From: Pseudomonas chlororaphis
GTDB taxonomy: Bacteria; Pseudomonadota; Gammaproteobacteria; Pseudomonadales; Pseudomonadaceae
DNA: 64,000 bases
NCBI RefSeq assembly: GCF_001921865.1
Contig: NZ_MSCT01000022.1
Span: forward strand, 105,754-169,753
Direction of reading: 5' to 3'
The position numbers and the translations under genes were made by a program. The notes beneath the pieces were generated by a model. The model did no database searches, was not told the origin of the DNA, and saw only the letters and a list, made by a program, of their open reading frames with translations. How positions within the stretch are numbered: position 1 is the first letter of the stretch; every line of letters begins with the position of its first letter. Below are positions 38,806 through 47,649 of this stretch, one piece after another.

Positions 38806-39429
38806 ATGCCTGCCATCAAGCTCTACAACTTTCCCCGCTCCGGCCATGCCCACCGCGTCGAACTGATGTTGTCGCTGCTGGGGCTGCCGTTTGAATCGAT
38901 TTTCGTCGACCTGGCGAAGGGCGAGCACAAGCAAGCGGATTTCCTGGCGCTGAACGCGTTCGGCCAGGTGCCGGTGATCGACGACGGCGGCGAGGTGCTG
39001 GCTGACTCCAACGCGATCCTGGTGTACCTGGCGCAGAAATACGGTGAGGGCCGCTGGCTGCCCAGCGATCCGCTCGGCGCGGCGCGGGTCCAGCGCTGGT
39101 TGTCGGCGGCGGCGGGGCCGATTGCGTTCGGTCCGGCGGCGGCGCGGCTGATCACCGTTTTCGGCGCCACGCTCAACGCCGAAGAGGCCATCGCCCGTTC
39201 CCATGCGCTGCTCAAGGTCGTCGAGCAGCAACTGACGGCCAGCCCCTACCTGGTGGGCAGCGAGCCGACCATCGCCGATATCGCCGGCTACAGCTACATC
39301 GCCCACGCGCCCGAGGGCAATGTGTCGTTGGCGGATTATCCACAGGTGCGTGCCTGGCTGGCGCGTATCGAAGCCTTGCCCGGTTTCGTCGGCATGCCAC
39401 GTACCGCCGTGGGCCTGCAAAGCGCCTGA
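38806..39429 (+). CDS. Glutathione S-transferase family protein
   Basis: 207 aa. The thioredoxin-like N-terminal domain (about 1-80) starts MPAIKLYNFPRSGHAHRVEL and contains the FGQVPVIDDGG cis-proline loop and the glutathione-binding LADSNAILVYLA segment. An all-helical C-terminal domain follows. It probably conjugates or reduces electrophiles in the cytoplasm; the substrate cannot be inferred. A good CGGAG precedes the start. It sits between the LysR regulator and an FMN-type protein. Confidence 0.88.
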   Translation: MPAIKLYNFPRSGHAHRVELMLSLLGLPFESIFVDLAKGEHKQADFLALNAFGQVPVIDDGGEVLADSNAILVYLAQKYGEGRWLPSDPLGAARVQRWLSAAAGPIAFGPAAARLITVFGATLNAEEAIARSHALLKVVEQQLTASPYLVGSEPTIADIAGYSYIAHAPEGNVSLADYPQVRAWLARIEALPGFVGMPRTAVGLQSA

Positions 39430-39477
39430 GACGGCTTTGCCCAGATCGCTGCGTCATCGACGCAGGGGAGAAACATC

Positions 39478-40356
39478 ATGAACAGCGGTTCTCCCTGGCA
39501 TGCGGGCGAAAAACGCCTGCAGGCCCAGGCCGGCGTTGTCGAGCGCATGGACGTTGTCGGGCGCAAGGTGATCCGCAGCGAGATGCCCGACCAGCACCGG
39601 CAGTTTTTCCAGCAACTGCCGTTCATGCTCGCGGGCACTGTGGATAACCACGGCAACCCCTGGGCCAGCTTGCTCGAAGGGCCTGTGGGTTTCGCCCATT
39701 CGCCGACCCCCGGGCTGCTGCAACTCGATAGCCTGCCTGCCGCCGAGGACCCCGGGCAGATCGAAGCGGGCGCGGCCATCGGCCTGCTGGGTATCGAATT
39801 GCACACACGGCGGCGCAACCGCCTCAATGGCCGGGTGCTCAAGCGGGACGACAGCGGTTTTACCCTGGGTGTGGAGCAGTCTTTCGGCAATTGCCCGCGT
39901 TATATCCAGCTGCGCCAGTTCGAGTCGGTGCCGTTGGCCGTACCACGCTCGGTACAGCGCCTGGACGCGCTGGATGAGGCGGCGCGCGGGATGATCCGCG
40001 GCGCCGACACGTTCTTTGTCGCCAGTTACGTGGAAGTCGAGGGGCGGCGCTGGGTCGATGTCTCGCACCGCGGTGGTCCAGCCGGTTTCGTGCGGGTCGA
40101 GGGCAATCGCCTGAGCATTCCGGATTTCGCCGGCAACCTGCACTTCAACACCCTGGGCAACCTGCTGCTCAACCCGCGCGCTGGCCTGTTGTTCATCGAC
40201 TTCAGCCGTGGCGACCTGTTGCAACTCAGCGGCCGTACGGAAGTCGTCCTCGACGACCCGCAGATCGCCACGTTTCCAGGCGCCGAGCGGTTGTGGCGTT
40301 TCGAGGTCGAGCATCTGGTGCGCCGGCCCGCGGCCCTGGCGTTGCGTTGGCGATAG
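39478..40356 (+). CDS. Pyridoxamine 5'-phosphate oxidase-like (FMN split-barrel) protein
   Basis: 292 aa. Two split-barrel-like segments are visible: QLPFMLAGTVDNHGNPWAS (about 45-65) and ADTFFVASYVEVEGRRWVDVSHRGGPAGFV (about 180-210). Proteins of this type bind FMN or F420-like cofactors and often reduce small molecules. It lies 48 bases after the GST gene, so a shared detoxification transcript is plausible. Its exact reaction is unknown. Confidence 0.8.
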   Translation: MNSGSPWHAGEKRLQAQAGVVERMDVVGRKVIRSEMPDQHRQFFQQLPFMLAGTVDNHGNPWASLLEGPVGFAHSPTPGLLQLDSLPAAEDPGQIEAGAAIGLLGIELHTRRRNRLNGRVLKRDDSGFTLGVEQSFGNCPRYIQLRQFESVPLAVPRSVQRLDALDEAARGMIRGADTFFVASYVEVEGRRWVDVSHRGGPAGFVRVEGNRLSIPDFAGNLHFNTLGNLLLNPRAGLLFIDFSRGDLLQLSGRTEVVLDDPQIATFPGAERLWRFEVEHLVRRPAALALRWR

Positions 40357-40370
40357 GGACCGCGGCGTCA

Positions 40371-40503
40371 GCATCGCGAGCAAGCTGCGCTCCTACAGGT
40401 ACTGCGGTGTTCTTCCAGCTTGTGTAGGAGCGAGGCTTGCCCGCGATGGGGCCGTGCCTGACTCACCGCGGCGCCTGCATCGCGAGCAAGCTGCGCTCCT
40501 ACA
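40371..40503. repeat. REP cluster of three units at a convergent junction
   Basis: Units lie at 40371-40398 and 40477-40503 (same orientation) and 40421-40446 (inverted). The first and third are part of a longer direct repeat: 40371-40416 and 40477-40522 match at 44 of 46 bases, and similarity extends further upstream. The third unit supplies the wbpZ stop codon. It separates the convergent FMN-protein and wbpZ genes. Confidence 0.88.
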
Positions 40504-41647
40504 GGTGTTGCGGTGTTCTTCCGGTGGACAGGGCTTTTTCTTCCAGCAGCTCGCGGTACAGCTCGTTCCACTTCTGGCCCATCCGGTCGGCGGTGAACAG
40601 CTGCCGGTAGCGGGCTTCGGCCTTGAGGCCCATCTGCGCCGCCTGTTCGGGATTGTCCCAGAGCTGGCGCATGGCCGCGCGAAAGGCCAGGGGATCGCTG
40701 GGCGGCACCACCAGGCCGGTTTCGCCGTGGATATTGATGTAGCTGGTGCCGGTGCCGATCTCGCTGGAGATCATCGGCTTGCCGTACATCGCGCCCTCGA
40801 GCAGCGAGATGCCGAAGGCCTCGGAGCGCAGGTGCGAAGGGAAGACGATGGCGTAGCTCAATTGCAACAGGGCGACCTTGTCTTCGTCCCCCAGGCGTCC
40901 GAGGAAATGCAGGTTGCGCAGGCCCAGGGCCGCGGCCTGGGCATGCAGTTCGGTTTCCAACGGGCCGGCGCCGACGATCACCACCGGGTAGTCCACGTCC
41001 TTGAGGGCATCGAGCAGGATGTGCAGGCCTTTGTAGTAACGCATCACCCCGACGAACAGGAAAAACCGCTCGCCCAGGCGCTCGCGCCAATGGGCCATGC
41101 GTTCGCTGTCGGCCTGTGGATAACCGGCCTTGTCCAGGCCGTAGGGGATGACCCGGGTCTTGTCGCGAAATTGCTGCAGCACATCGCTGGTGTGCAGGTA
41201 GTTCGGCGAAGCGGCGACGATCCGGTCGACGCTGCCCAGGAAACGGTTCATCAACGGCCGGTACAGCTTGAGCAGATGCCGCTGGCGAATGATGTCGGAG
41301 TGATAGGTCGCCACGCAGGGTTTGTTCATGCCGCTCATGAAATGCACCAGGTCCATGAACGGCCAGGGGAAGTGGTAGTTGACCACGTCGGCCTCGGCGG
41401 CCATTTCGCGAAACTGCTTGAACACGCTGTAGGAGAAGCCGGTGGAGGCGAACTGGAAGTCCAGTTTGGCTTGGTGCACGGCGTGTTGGCCGACCTTCAA
41501 GGCGGCAGGCGAGGGGCTGGCGCTCAGCGTCAGGACCTGGCCGTCGATGCCGTGGCGGACGCCGCTTTCGCAGAGCTGGAAGATCACCTGTTCGGTGCCG
41601 CCGACCGAATCGGGCAGGTAGGTTTTGTAAAAGTGTAAGACCCGCAT
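40499..41647 (-). CDS. wbpZ: A-band LPS D-rhamnosyltransferase WbpZ-like
   Basis: 382 aa GT4/GT-B glycosyltransferase. It begins MRVLHFYKTYLPDSVGGTEQ, and the EX7E motif is EAFGISLLE. Order and sequence fit P. aeruginosa WbpZ, which adds the first D-rhamnose of the common polysaccharide antigen on an undecaprenyl-linked primer at the inner membrane. It is the last gene of the rmd-to-wbpZ operon, starting immediately after the wbpY stop. Its last codons and TAG stop lie in a duplicated REP-containing segment. Confidence 0.9.
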   Translation of the reverse strand: MRVLHFYKTYLPDSVGGTEQVIFQLCESGVRHGIDGQVLTLSASPSPAALKVGQHAVHQAKLDFQFASTGFSYSVFKQFREMAAEADVVNYHFPWPFMDLVHFMSGMNKPCVATYHSDIIRQRHLLKLYRPLMNRFLGSVDRIVAASPNYLHTSDVLQQFRDKTRVIPYGLDKAGYPQADSERMAHWRERLGERFFLFVGVMRYYKGLHILLDALKDVDYPVVIVGAGPLETELHAQAAALGLRNLHFLGRLGDEDKVALLQLSYAIVFPSHLRSEAFGISLLEGAMYGKPMISSEIGTGTSYINIHGETGLVVPPSDPLAFRAAMRQLWDNPEQAAQMGLKAEARYRQLFTADRMGQKWNELYRELLEEKALSTGRTPQHL

Positions 41648-42778
41648 TCAGCCTCCCATGGCCTGACGGTAGGCACGCGCGGTAATTCGCGCGCAGCGCC
41701 CCCAGGAAAAAAGTGTTGCCTGCGCCAATCCCGCTTCGCGGCATGCGCGCCAATGGCCGTCGTCCTCGATCAGGCGCAGCATGGCGTGGCGCAAGCCGTG
41801 TACATCGTCGGCTTCGACATAGTTGCCCGCCGGCCCCGCGACTTCCGGCATCGCCGAGCACCGCGTGAGCACCACCGGCGTCCCGCTGGCCATGGCTTCC
41901 AGGACCGGCAGGCCAAACCCCTCGTAGCGCGAAGGAAAGACCAGGGCCCTGGCCCCGGCCACCAGCTGCGCCAGCTGTTCGTCCGGCAAGTAGCCCAGCA
42001 GGCGCACATGGCCGCTGGCCAGGGCGCGGCAGAGGATTTCGTCGAATTGCCCCTGTTCCCAGCCCGCCATGCCGGCGATCAGCAAGGGATACCGCTGGCG
42101 CAGGGTTTCCGGGAGCAGGGCGTGGGCCTGCAGGGCCAGGGCCAGGTTCTTGCGCGGCTCCAGGGTGCCGACGCAGAGCAGATAGCCCCCGGGTTGCAGG
42201 CCGTGGCGGGCGAGGTCGTGCTCCAGTTCGGCCGGCTTCCGGGGATGAAAGCGCGGCGCGGCGCCCAGCGGCGCGACGACGAAACGATCGCGCGGCAGGC
42301 CGAAATAATCCTGGGCCTCGTCGGCGACGAACTGCGAGTCGGTCAGGATCACCCGGGCCTGTGCCATGCCTGCGCCCAGGCGGCGCTCGATTTCCTTCAG
42401 GCGCGCCGCCGGCTGGGTGGTGGGGTAATGCAGGTGAGTCAGATCGTGCAGGGTCATCACGGTTGGGCCGTCGAACTCCAGCGGCCACAGGCTGGGCTCG
42501 TGGTAGAGGTCGATGGCAGCGTGCCGGCCCTGGTCGAAGCGGCGCTGTTCCAGCCAGCGCCGGGCCTGGTAGGCCCCGGGCACCCGCCGCAGCCAGGGGC
42601 TGAGCCGGGAATAACCGGGCACGGCGGCGGCCGGCAGTTCGCTGCTCCAGCCCCAGCCATGGAACAGCGACAGTTCGAGCCCCTGTTCGCCCAGCAGGGC
42701 CGAGGCCAGTTCCGCCACGTACTGGCCGATACCGGTGCGCGGCGCCTGGAGAATGCGCGCGTTAAGGGCTACACGCAT
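41648..42778 (-). CDS. wbpY: A-band LPS D-rhamnosyltransferase WbpY-like
   Basis: 376 aa GT4 glycosyltransferase with N-terminal MRVALNARILQAPRTGIGQY and EX7E motif EGFGLPVLE. In P. aeruginosa WbpY adds further alpha-D-rhamnose residues to the A-band chain. The start lies 17 bases inside the 3' end of wbpX, and wbpZ follows with no gap. The linkage made here is inferred from the family and gene order. Confidence 0.9.
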   Translation of the reverse strand: MRVALNARILQAPRTGIGQYVAELASALLGEQGLELSLFHGWGWSSELPAAAVPGYSRLSPWLRRVPGAYQARRWLEQRRFDQGRHAAIDLYHEPSLWPLEFDGPTVMTLHDLTHLHYPTTQPAARLKEIERRLGAGMAQARVILTDSQFVADEAQDYFGLPRDRFVVAPLGAAPRFHPRKPAELEHDLARHGLQPGGYLLCVGTLEPRKNLALALQAHALLPETLRQRYPLLIAGMAGWEQGQFDEILCRALASGHVRLLGYLPDEQLAQLVAGARALVFPSRYEGFGLPVLEAMASGTPVVLTRCSAMPEVAGPAGNYVEADDVHGLRHAMLRLIEDDGHWRACREAGLAQATLFSWGRCARITARAYRQAMGG

Positions 42779-44138
42779 CGTTCATCTCCAGGGCCGCGGG
42801 GGCCTGCTGTTGCTGGCGGACGATGCGTTCGATCAACTGCTTGCTGGCGTCGCGCCAGGTCAGCCAGCGCCATTCGTCGACACTGCGGGCGGCGGGGAAT
42901 ACCCCGGTGCGCTCCTGCTGGATGACCAGATCGGCCAGGCTCTGCGGATCGTCGAGATCGAAATACGCCATGAACTCGCCGCCGATTTCGCGGAACACCG
43001 GAATGTCGCTGCCCATGGCCGGCAGGCCGCGCTGCATGGCCTCCACCAAGGGCAGGCCGAACCCCTCGACGTAGGACGGGAAGACCAGCGCCGTGGATTT
43101 CGAATAGGCGTATTCCAGGCTGTTGTCGTTCAGCGAGTTGAACATGAACAGACGGCGATTCAACTCCGGGTGGCGGCGGATCCGCTCGATCAGCGCCTCG
43201 CACTTCCAGCCGATGCGCCCGGCGATGCACAGGCGGGCCTGGGACCCGTTGGCCCAGACACGCTCGAAGGCATCGATCAGGAAACCGTGGTTTTTCCGCG
43301 GCTCGATGGTGCTGACCATCAGGAACACGGGGGCGCGCTGCTTGAACAACTGCGTCAGGTCCGGATCGATCCGCGAGTGTTCGTTGCACTGGTCCAGTTC
43401 CGAACCCAGCTGGAAATAGTCGAACCAGCGCTCGGCCACCTGCTCGCGGCCGACCCGGCGGAGCATTTCCGCGTGTACCTGATCGCGGATGGTCGCGGAA
43501 ATGGCGATGTAACCGTCGGCGGTGCGCGCGATCCAGTCGAACCAGCGGTTGAACACCCGGACCAGCCCGGCGTCGCAGAACTGCGGGTGCGTCAGGGGAA
43601 TCAGGTCGTAGATCACCGAGACGATGCCCACGCCGTCGCGCTTGAGCTGTTCGGCCAGGGGGAAGAAGTCGTCGTGCCAGGACGAGTCCAGCAGCACCAG
43701 TTGATCGCCCGGCTGATGTTGCAGCGGTACGCAGCGCTGGGGGATTTGGTCCACGTTCACCAGGCGGTTGCACAGGCGCAGGGGAATGCTGAGAAAGGCG
43801 AAGGCGGTCAGGCGGCACGCTACATAGAGCAAGCCCCGGGCGATCTTCGAGTCGGCGAAGGGTTGGCGCCGCTCCAGCGTCCGGTGGCGCAGCCAGAAGA
43901 CGTTGGCGATCTGCTCCAGGCGCACCCGCAGGCTCATCAGGTCCCAGCGCTTGGTCGGCAGCGGCTTGAGGCTCAGCACCCGGTACAGCTTGCCGCCGCG
44001 CATCGCCACCGGAATGCATTCCTGGGCGCCGCTGGCCGCGGGCAATTCGCGAATGACGTTACGCACCACGCGCTGGATGCCGGAGTTGACCTCGGGGTGC
44101 TCGAACACATAAGTGCATTCGATCAACAGGCGGCTCAT
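42762..44138 (-). CDS. wbpX: A-band LPS D-rhamnosyltransferase WbpX-like
   Basis: 458 aa. The ATG at 44138 overlaps the wzt stop by 4 bases and gives MSRLLIECTYVFEHPEVNSGI; an open frame runs further upstream but is antisense-like wzt sequence in another frame. The GT4 EX7E motif is EGFGLPLVE. In the A-band pathway WbpX works with WbpY to extend the trisaccharide repeat of D-rhamnose. Confidence 0.9.
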   Translation of the reverse strand: MSRLLIECTYVFEHPEVNSGIQRVVRNVIRELPAASGAQECIPVAMRGGKLYRVLSLKPLPTKRWDLMSLRVRLEQIANVFWLRHRTLERRQPFADSKIARGLLYVACRLTAFAFLSIPLRLCNRLVNVDQIPQRCVPLQHQPGDQLVLLDSSWHDDFFPLAEQLKRDGVGIVSVIYDLIPLTHPQFCDAGLVRVFNRWFDWIARTADGYIAISATIRDQVHAEMLRRVGREQVAERWFDYFQLGSELDQCNEHSRIDPDLTQLFKQRAPVFLMVSTIEPRKNHGFLIDAFERVWANGSQARLCIAGRIGWKCEALIERIRRHPELNRRLFMFNSLNDNSLEYAYSKSTALVFPSYVEGFGLPLVEAMQRGLPAMGSDIPVFREIGGEFMAYFDLDDPQSLADLVIQQERTGVFPAARSVDEWRWLTWRDASKQLIERIVRQQQQAPAALEMNDACSP

Positions 44139-45406
44139 GGTTCCACCTGCTGGCTGACCGGGGCGGGGCTTGCGCGGTCCGCGGGGGTACGCTCGATGCG
44201 CGTCCGCGCCTGCAGCCAGGAGCAGCCGACGAAGTCTTCCTGGCGGTTGTTGATGACATGGAAGACCAGGCCGTAGTCGCGCCATTCGAAATTGCGATCC
44301 AGGTGCGAATCCAGCCGCGACAGGCTCAACGCCACCGAATAGTTACCCTTGCCCAGGCCCATGGTGAAGGCGAAGCGGAAGGTGACCCGTTCGCCCGCGC
44401 TCAAGTCGGTCAGGGCCTGGTCCTGGCGGTGGGTGTTGATGCCGTACATGGGCTGGCCGAGGCGGTCTTTGATCAAAAAGCCCAGCACCAGCCGCTCGAT
44501 GTCCTGGCGTACCTCGACCTGCACCTCGAGCACCACCGGCTGGCCGACCTCGGCCACCTCGATCGAACGCTCGCGTTCGTCGCGCAGGTGCACGCCGAGG
44601 ATGACCGCCTCGCCGGTGCCGGAAATGGTCCGCACCTGGCCGTTGGCGAGCATTTCCTGGCGCACCGTCTGGCCTTCGCGTTCGGCGAGCATGGCGTTGT
44701 AGTAGTCCATCACCTCTTCGGGCTTGCCGTGCATGGCCACGCGGCCCTGTTCCAGCAGGATCGCGGTGTCGCAGATCGACTGGATCGCCGAACGGTCGTG
44801 GGAAACGATCAGCAGGGTGGTGCCGGAGCGGCGGAAGCTGCGGATGCGCTCGAAACTCTTGTGCTGGAAGTAGGCGTCGCCCACCGACAGCGCTTCGTCG
44901 ACGATCAGGATGTCCGGGCGCCGCGCCGTGGCCACGCTGAACGCCAGGCGCATCTGCATGCCGCTGGAATAGGTGCGCACCGGGTGGTCGATGGCCTCGC
45001 CGATTTCGGCGAAGGCTTCGATGTCCGGCATCAGCGCTTCGATCTCCTCGACCTGCATGCCCAGCAACTGGCCGGCCATGACCGCGTTCTGGCGCCCGGT
45101 GAAGTCCGGGTGAAAGCCCATGCCCAGTTCCAGCAACGCCGCCACCCGGCCGCGCAGCTGGATCTCGCCGCAGGTCGGCTGGGTGGTGCCGGTGATCATT
45201 TTCAGCAGGGTGCTCTTGCCGGCGCCGTTGACCCCGACGATCCCCACGGCTTCGCCGGGCTCGATCTCGAAGTCGACGCCCTGCAGCACCCAGTGCAGGT
45301 GATGGCGCGGCGGGGAAAACGGCACCAGCCACTCGAAGAGCCGGCTCCAGCGGTTCGGGTACTGCTTGTAGGCCTTGCCCAGGCCGGTGACGCGTATATG
45401 TCCCAT
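44135..45406 (-). CDS. wzt: A-band polysaccharide ABC transporter, ATP-binding subunit
   Basis: 423 aa. The N-terminal ABC domain has Walker A GVNGAGKST (58-66), signature YSSGMQMRL (146-154) and Walker B ILIVDEA (166-172). A C-terminal extension of about 170 residues (from about 250) resembles the Wzt carbohydrate-binding domain that recognises a chemically modified chain end. That fits the methyltransferase genes encoded divergently at 52-56 kb. Paired with Wzm, whose gene overlaps by 1 base. Confidence 0.93.
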   Translation of the reverse strand: MGHIRVTGLGKAYKQYPNRWSRLFEWLVPFSPPRHHLHWVLQGVDFEIEPGEAVGIVGVNGAGKSTLLKMITGTTQPTCGEIQLRGRVAALLELGMGFHPDFTGRQNAVMAGQLLGMQVEEIEALMPDIEAFAEIGEAIDHPVRTYSSGMQMRLAFSVATARRPDILIVDEALSVGDAYFQHKSFERIRSFRRSGTTLLIVSHDRSAIQSICDTAILLEQGRVAMHGKPEEVMDYYNAMLAEREGQTVRQEMLANGQVRTISGTGEAVILGVHLRDERERSIEVAEVGQPVVLEVQVEVRQDIERLVLGFLIKDRLGQPMYGINTHRQDQALTDLSAGERVTFRFAFTMGLGKGNYSVALSLSRLDSHLDRNFEWRDYGLVFHVINNRQEDFVGCSWLQARTRIERTPADRASPAPVSQQVEP

Positions 45407-46203
45407 CAGAGCTCATCCACCATTTCACCGACGCGCTGGCGGAAAAGCCGCAGCCCCATGGCACAGAACAACAGGCTGATGACCAGCATCGGTACCAGCG
45501 AACTCCATTGCGGCCACTGGCCGTAGAGGAACAGGTTCTGATAGCTGTGCATCAGCGCGGTCATCGGGTTGAGCCCCAGCAGGCGCTGGATCGGCTCGGG
45601 CAGGATGCTGATCGGGTAGACGATGGGCGTCAGCCAGAACCAGAACTGCAGGACGATGCCGAAAAACTGCCCGACGTCGCGGAAGAACACGTTGAGTACC
45701 CCGAGGATCATCCCCAGGCCGGCGCAGAACAGGATCTGCAACAGCAGCAGCGGGATCAGGGCCAGCAACGCCAGGCCCGGCAGGCGTCCGGTGATCAGCA
45801 AGAAGCCGAGGAACAGGCCGAGGATGATCGCGAAGTTGATGCCGGCGTTGAGCAGCACGATCACCGGCAAACAGATGCGCGGGAAGCTGATCTTCTTCAG
45901 CAGGTTGGCGTTTTCCAGGAACATGTTCTGGCTGCGCAGGGTCAGCTCGGAAAACAGCCCCCAGGTCAGCAGCCCGGCGCACAGGTAGACGCTGTAGGCC
46001 AGGCCGTCCTCGACGCCCGGCAGGCGGGCGCGCATCACGTGGGAAAAGATCACCGTGTAGACGACGATCATCGACAGCGGATTGAGCACGGTCCACAAGG
46101 CGCCGAACAGCGAGTTGCGATAACGCGCCTGGAACTCGCGCTGCACGCTGCCGAGGATGAAGCCCCGGTAGCTGCGCAGGGATCGATACAGATTCAGCAG
46201 CAT
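45406..46203 (-). CDS. wzm: A-band polysaccharide ABC transporter, permease subunit
   Basis: 265 aa ABC-2 type permease with six predicted TM helices. It begins MLLNLYRSLRSYRGFILGSV and contains the QREFQARYRNSLFGALW segment common to Wzm/KpsM. It exports the completed lipid-linked D-rhamnan across the inner membrane. It overlaps wzt by 1 base and abuts wbpW with no gap. Confidence 0.95.
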   Translation of the reverse strand: MLLNLYRSLRSYRGFILGSVQREFQARYRNSLFGALWTVLNPLSMIVVYTVIFSHVMRARLPGVEDGLAYSVYLCAGLLTWGLFSELTLRSQNMFLENANLLKKISFPRICLPVIVLLNAGINFAIILGLFLGFLLITGRLPGLALLALIPLLLLQILFCAGLGMILGVLNVFFRDVGQFFGIVLQFWFWLTPIVYPISILPEPIQRLLGLNPMTALMHSYQNLFLYGQWPQWSSLVPMLVISLLFCAMGLRLFRQRVGEMVDEL

Positions 46204-47646
46204 TCAGGCGATCCTGCCGTATTGGTCTTCGAAGCGGACGATGTCGTCCTCGCCCAGGTATTCGCCGCTCTGCACTTCGATGATGACCAGGTCGATCACC
46301 CCCGGGTTTGCCAGGCGATGTTTGTGCCCGGCGGCGATGAAGGTGGATTCGTTGCTGTTGACCAAGTGCGAGCCGTCGCCGTTGTTGGTGACCATGGCCG
46401 TGCCCTTGACCACCACCCAGTGCTCGTTGCGGTGGTGGTGCATCTGCAGCGACAACGCGGCGCCCGGCTTGACCACGATTCTCTTGATCTTGAAGCCCGG
46501 GCCTTCCTCCAGCACGGTGTAGCTGCCCCAGGGGCGGCTGACCGTACGGTGCAGGCGATAGGCCTCGTGGTTGCGGTCCTTGAGCTGGCGCGCCACCTGG
46601 CGTACGTCCTGGGCGCGGTCGGCATGGGCCACCAGGATGGCGTCGGCGGTCTCGACCACGATCAGGTTGTCGACGCCCACCGTGGCGATCATCCGGCCTT
46701 CGCTCTGCACGAAGTTGCCGCGGCTGTCGATGAACAGTGCTTCGCCGCTGGCGCGGTTGTCTTGGGCATCGGCATCCACCAGGGCGCTGATCGCGCCCCA
46801 GGAGCCGATATCGCTCCAGTCGAACCGGGCGGGCACGACCGCCACCCGGTTCGACACTTCCATTAACGCATAGTCGATGGAAATGTCCGGCATCTCGGCG
46901 AAGTGCTCGGCCGACAATTCATGCTGGGTGATACGCCCGGTGTCCACCGGCGCGCTCGCCGCCAGGCACGCGCGCCCCAGCTCCAGCAACTCGGGGGCAT
47001 GCTGTTGCAGTTGCTCCAGCAGGGTGGCAACGGTGAAACAGAACATGCCCGAGTTCCACAGGAAGCGGCCGCTTTCGAGGTACCCCAGGGCGGTCTGCAG
47101 GTCGGGTTTTTCCACAAAGCGATACACGCTGGTGGCACCGCGATCGTCGAGGGCGTCTCCCGACTCGATGTAGCCAAAACCGGTTTCCGGTGCGTTCGGC
47201 GTGACGCCGAAGGTGACCAGATGCCCGGTTTCGGCCAACTGCGCGGCATGGGCGACGGCGTTTTTGAAAGCGTCCTCGTCGCGGATCAGATGATCGGCCG
47301 GCATGACCACCATGGTTGCCTGCTCGCCGTGCCGGGCCTGCAGGGCCAGGGCCGCGATGGCTATTGCAGGAGCGGTATTGCGGCCCGAAGGCTCGAGGAT
47401 GAAATGCCCGTGATGTCGATCCAGCTTTGCAGCCTGGAAGTGATCCTTGCTTTGAAAGTAGTGGTCGCGGTTGGTCACGGTGACGATGTCGCCGCTGCCG
47501 GCCAGCAACCCGGCCGCTCGACGATAAGTCTTGCCCAGCAGACTCTGGCCGTCGGGCAGGATCATGAACGGCTTGGGATGGCCTTCGCGTGAAACCGGCC
47601 ATAAGCGGGTTCCGGCACCGCCGGAAAGAATCACGGGAATCAGCAT
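46204..47646 (-). CDS. wbpW: Mannose-1-phosphate guanylyltransferase / mannose-6-phosphate isomerase
   Basis: 480 aa bifunctional enzyme. The N-terminal guanylyltransferase has GGAGTRLWPVSREGHPKPF (residues 9-27). The C-terminal cupin-type isomerase has the metal site LQMHHHRNEHW. It supplies GDP-D-mannose, the substrate of Gmd encoded directly upstream. Alginate-type homologues (algA) have the same architecture; placement in this operon makes wbpW the right name. Confidence 0.93.
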   Translation of the reverse strand: MLIPVILSGGAGTRLWPVSREGHPKPFMILPDGQSLLGKTYRRAAGLLAGSGDIVTVTNRDHYFQSKDHFQAAKLDRHHGHFILEPSGRNTAPAIAIAALALQARHGEQATMVVMPADHLIRDEDAFKNAVAHAAQLAETGHLVTFGVTPNAPETGFGYIESGDALDDRGATSVYRFVEKPDLQTALGYLESGRFLWNSGMFCFTVATLLEQLQQHAPELLELGRACLAASAPVDTGRITQHELSAEHFAEMPDISIDYALMEVSNRVAVVPARFDWSDIGSWGAISALVDADAQDNRASGEALFIDSRGNFVQSEGRMIATVGVDNLIVVETADAILVAHADRAQDVRQVARQLKDRNHEAYRLHRTVSRPWGSYTVLEEGPGFKIKRIVVKPGAALSLQMHHHRNEHWVVVKGTAMVTNNGDGSHLVNSNESTFIAAGHKHRLANPGVIDLVIIEVQSGEYLGEDDIVRFEDQYGRIA

Positions 47647-47649
47647 GCC

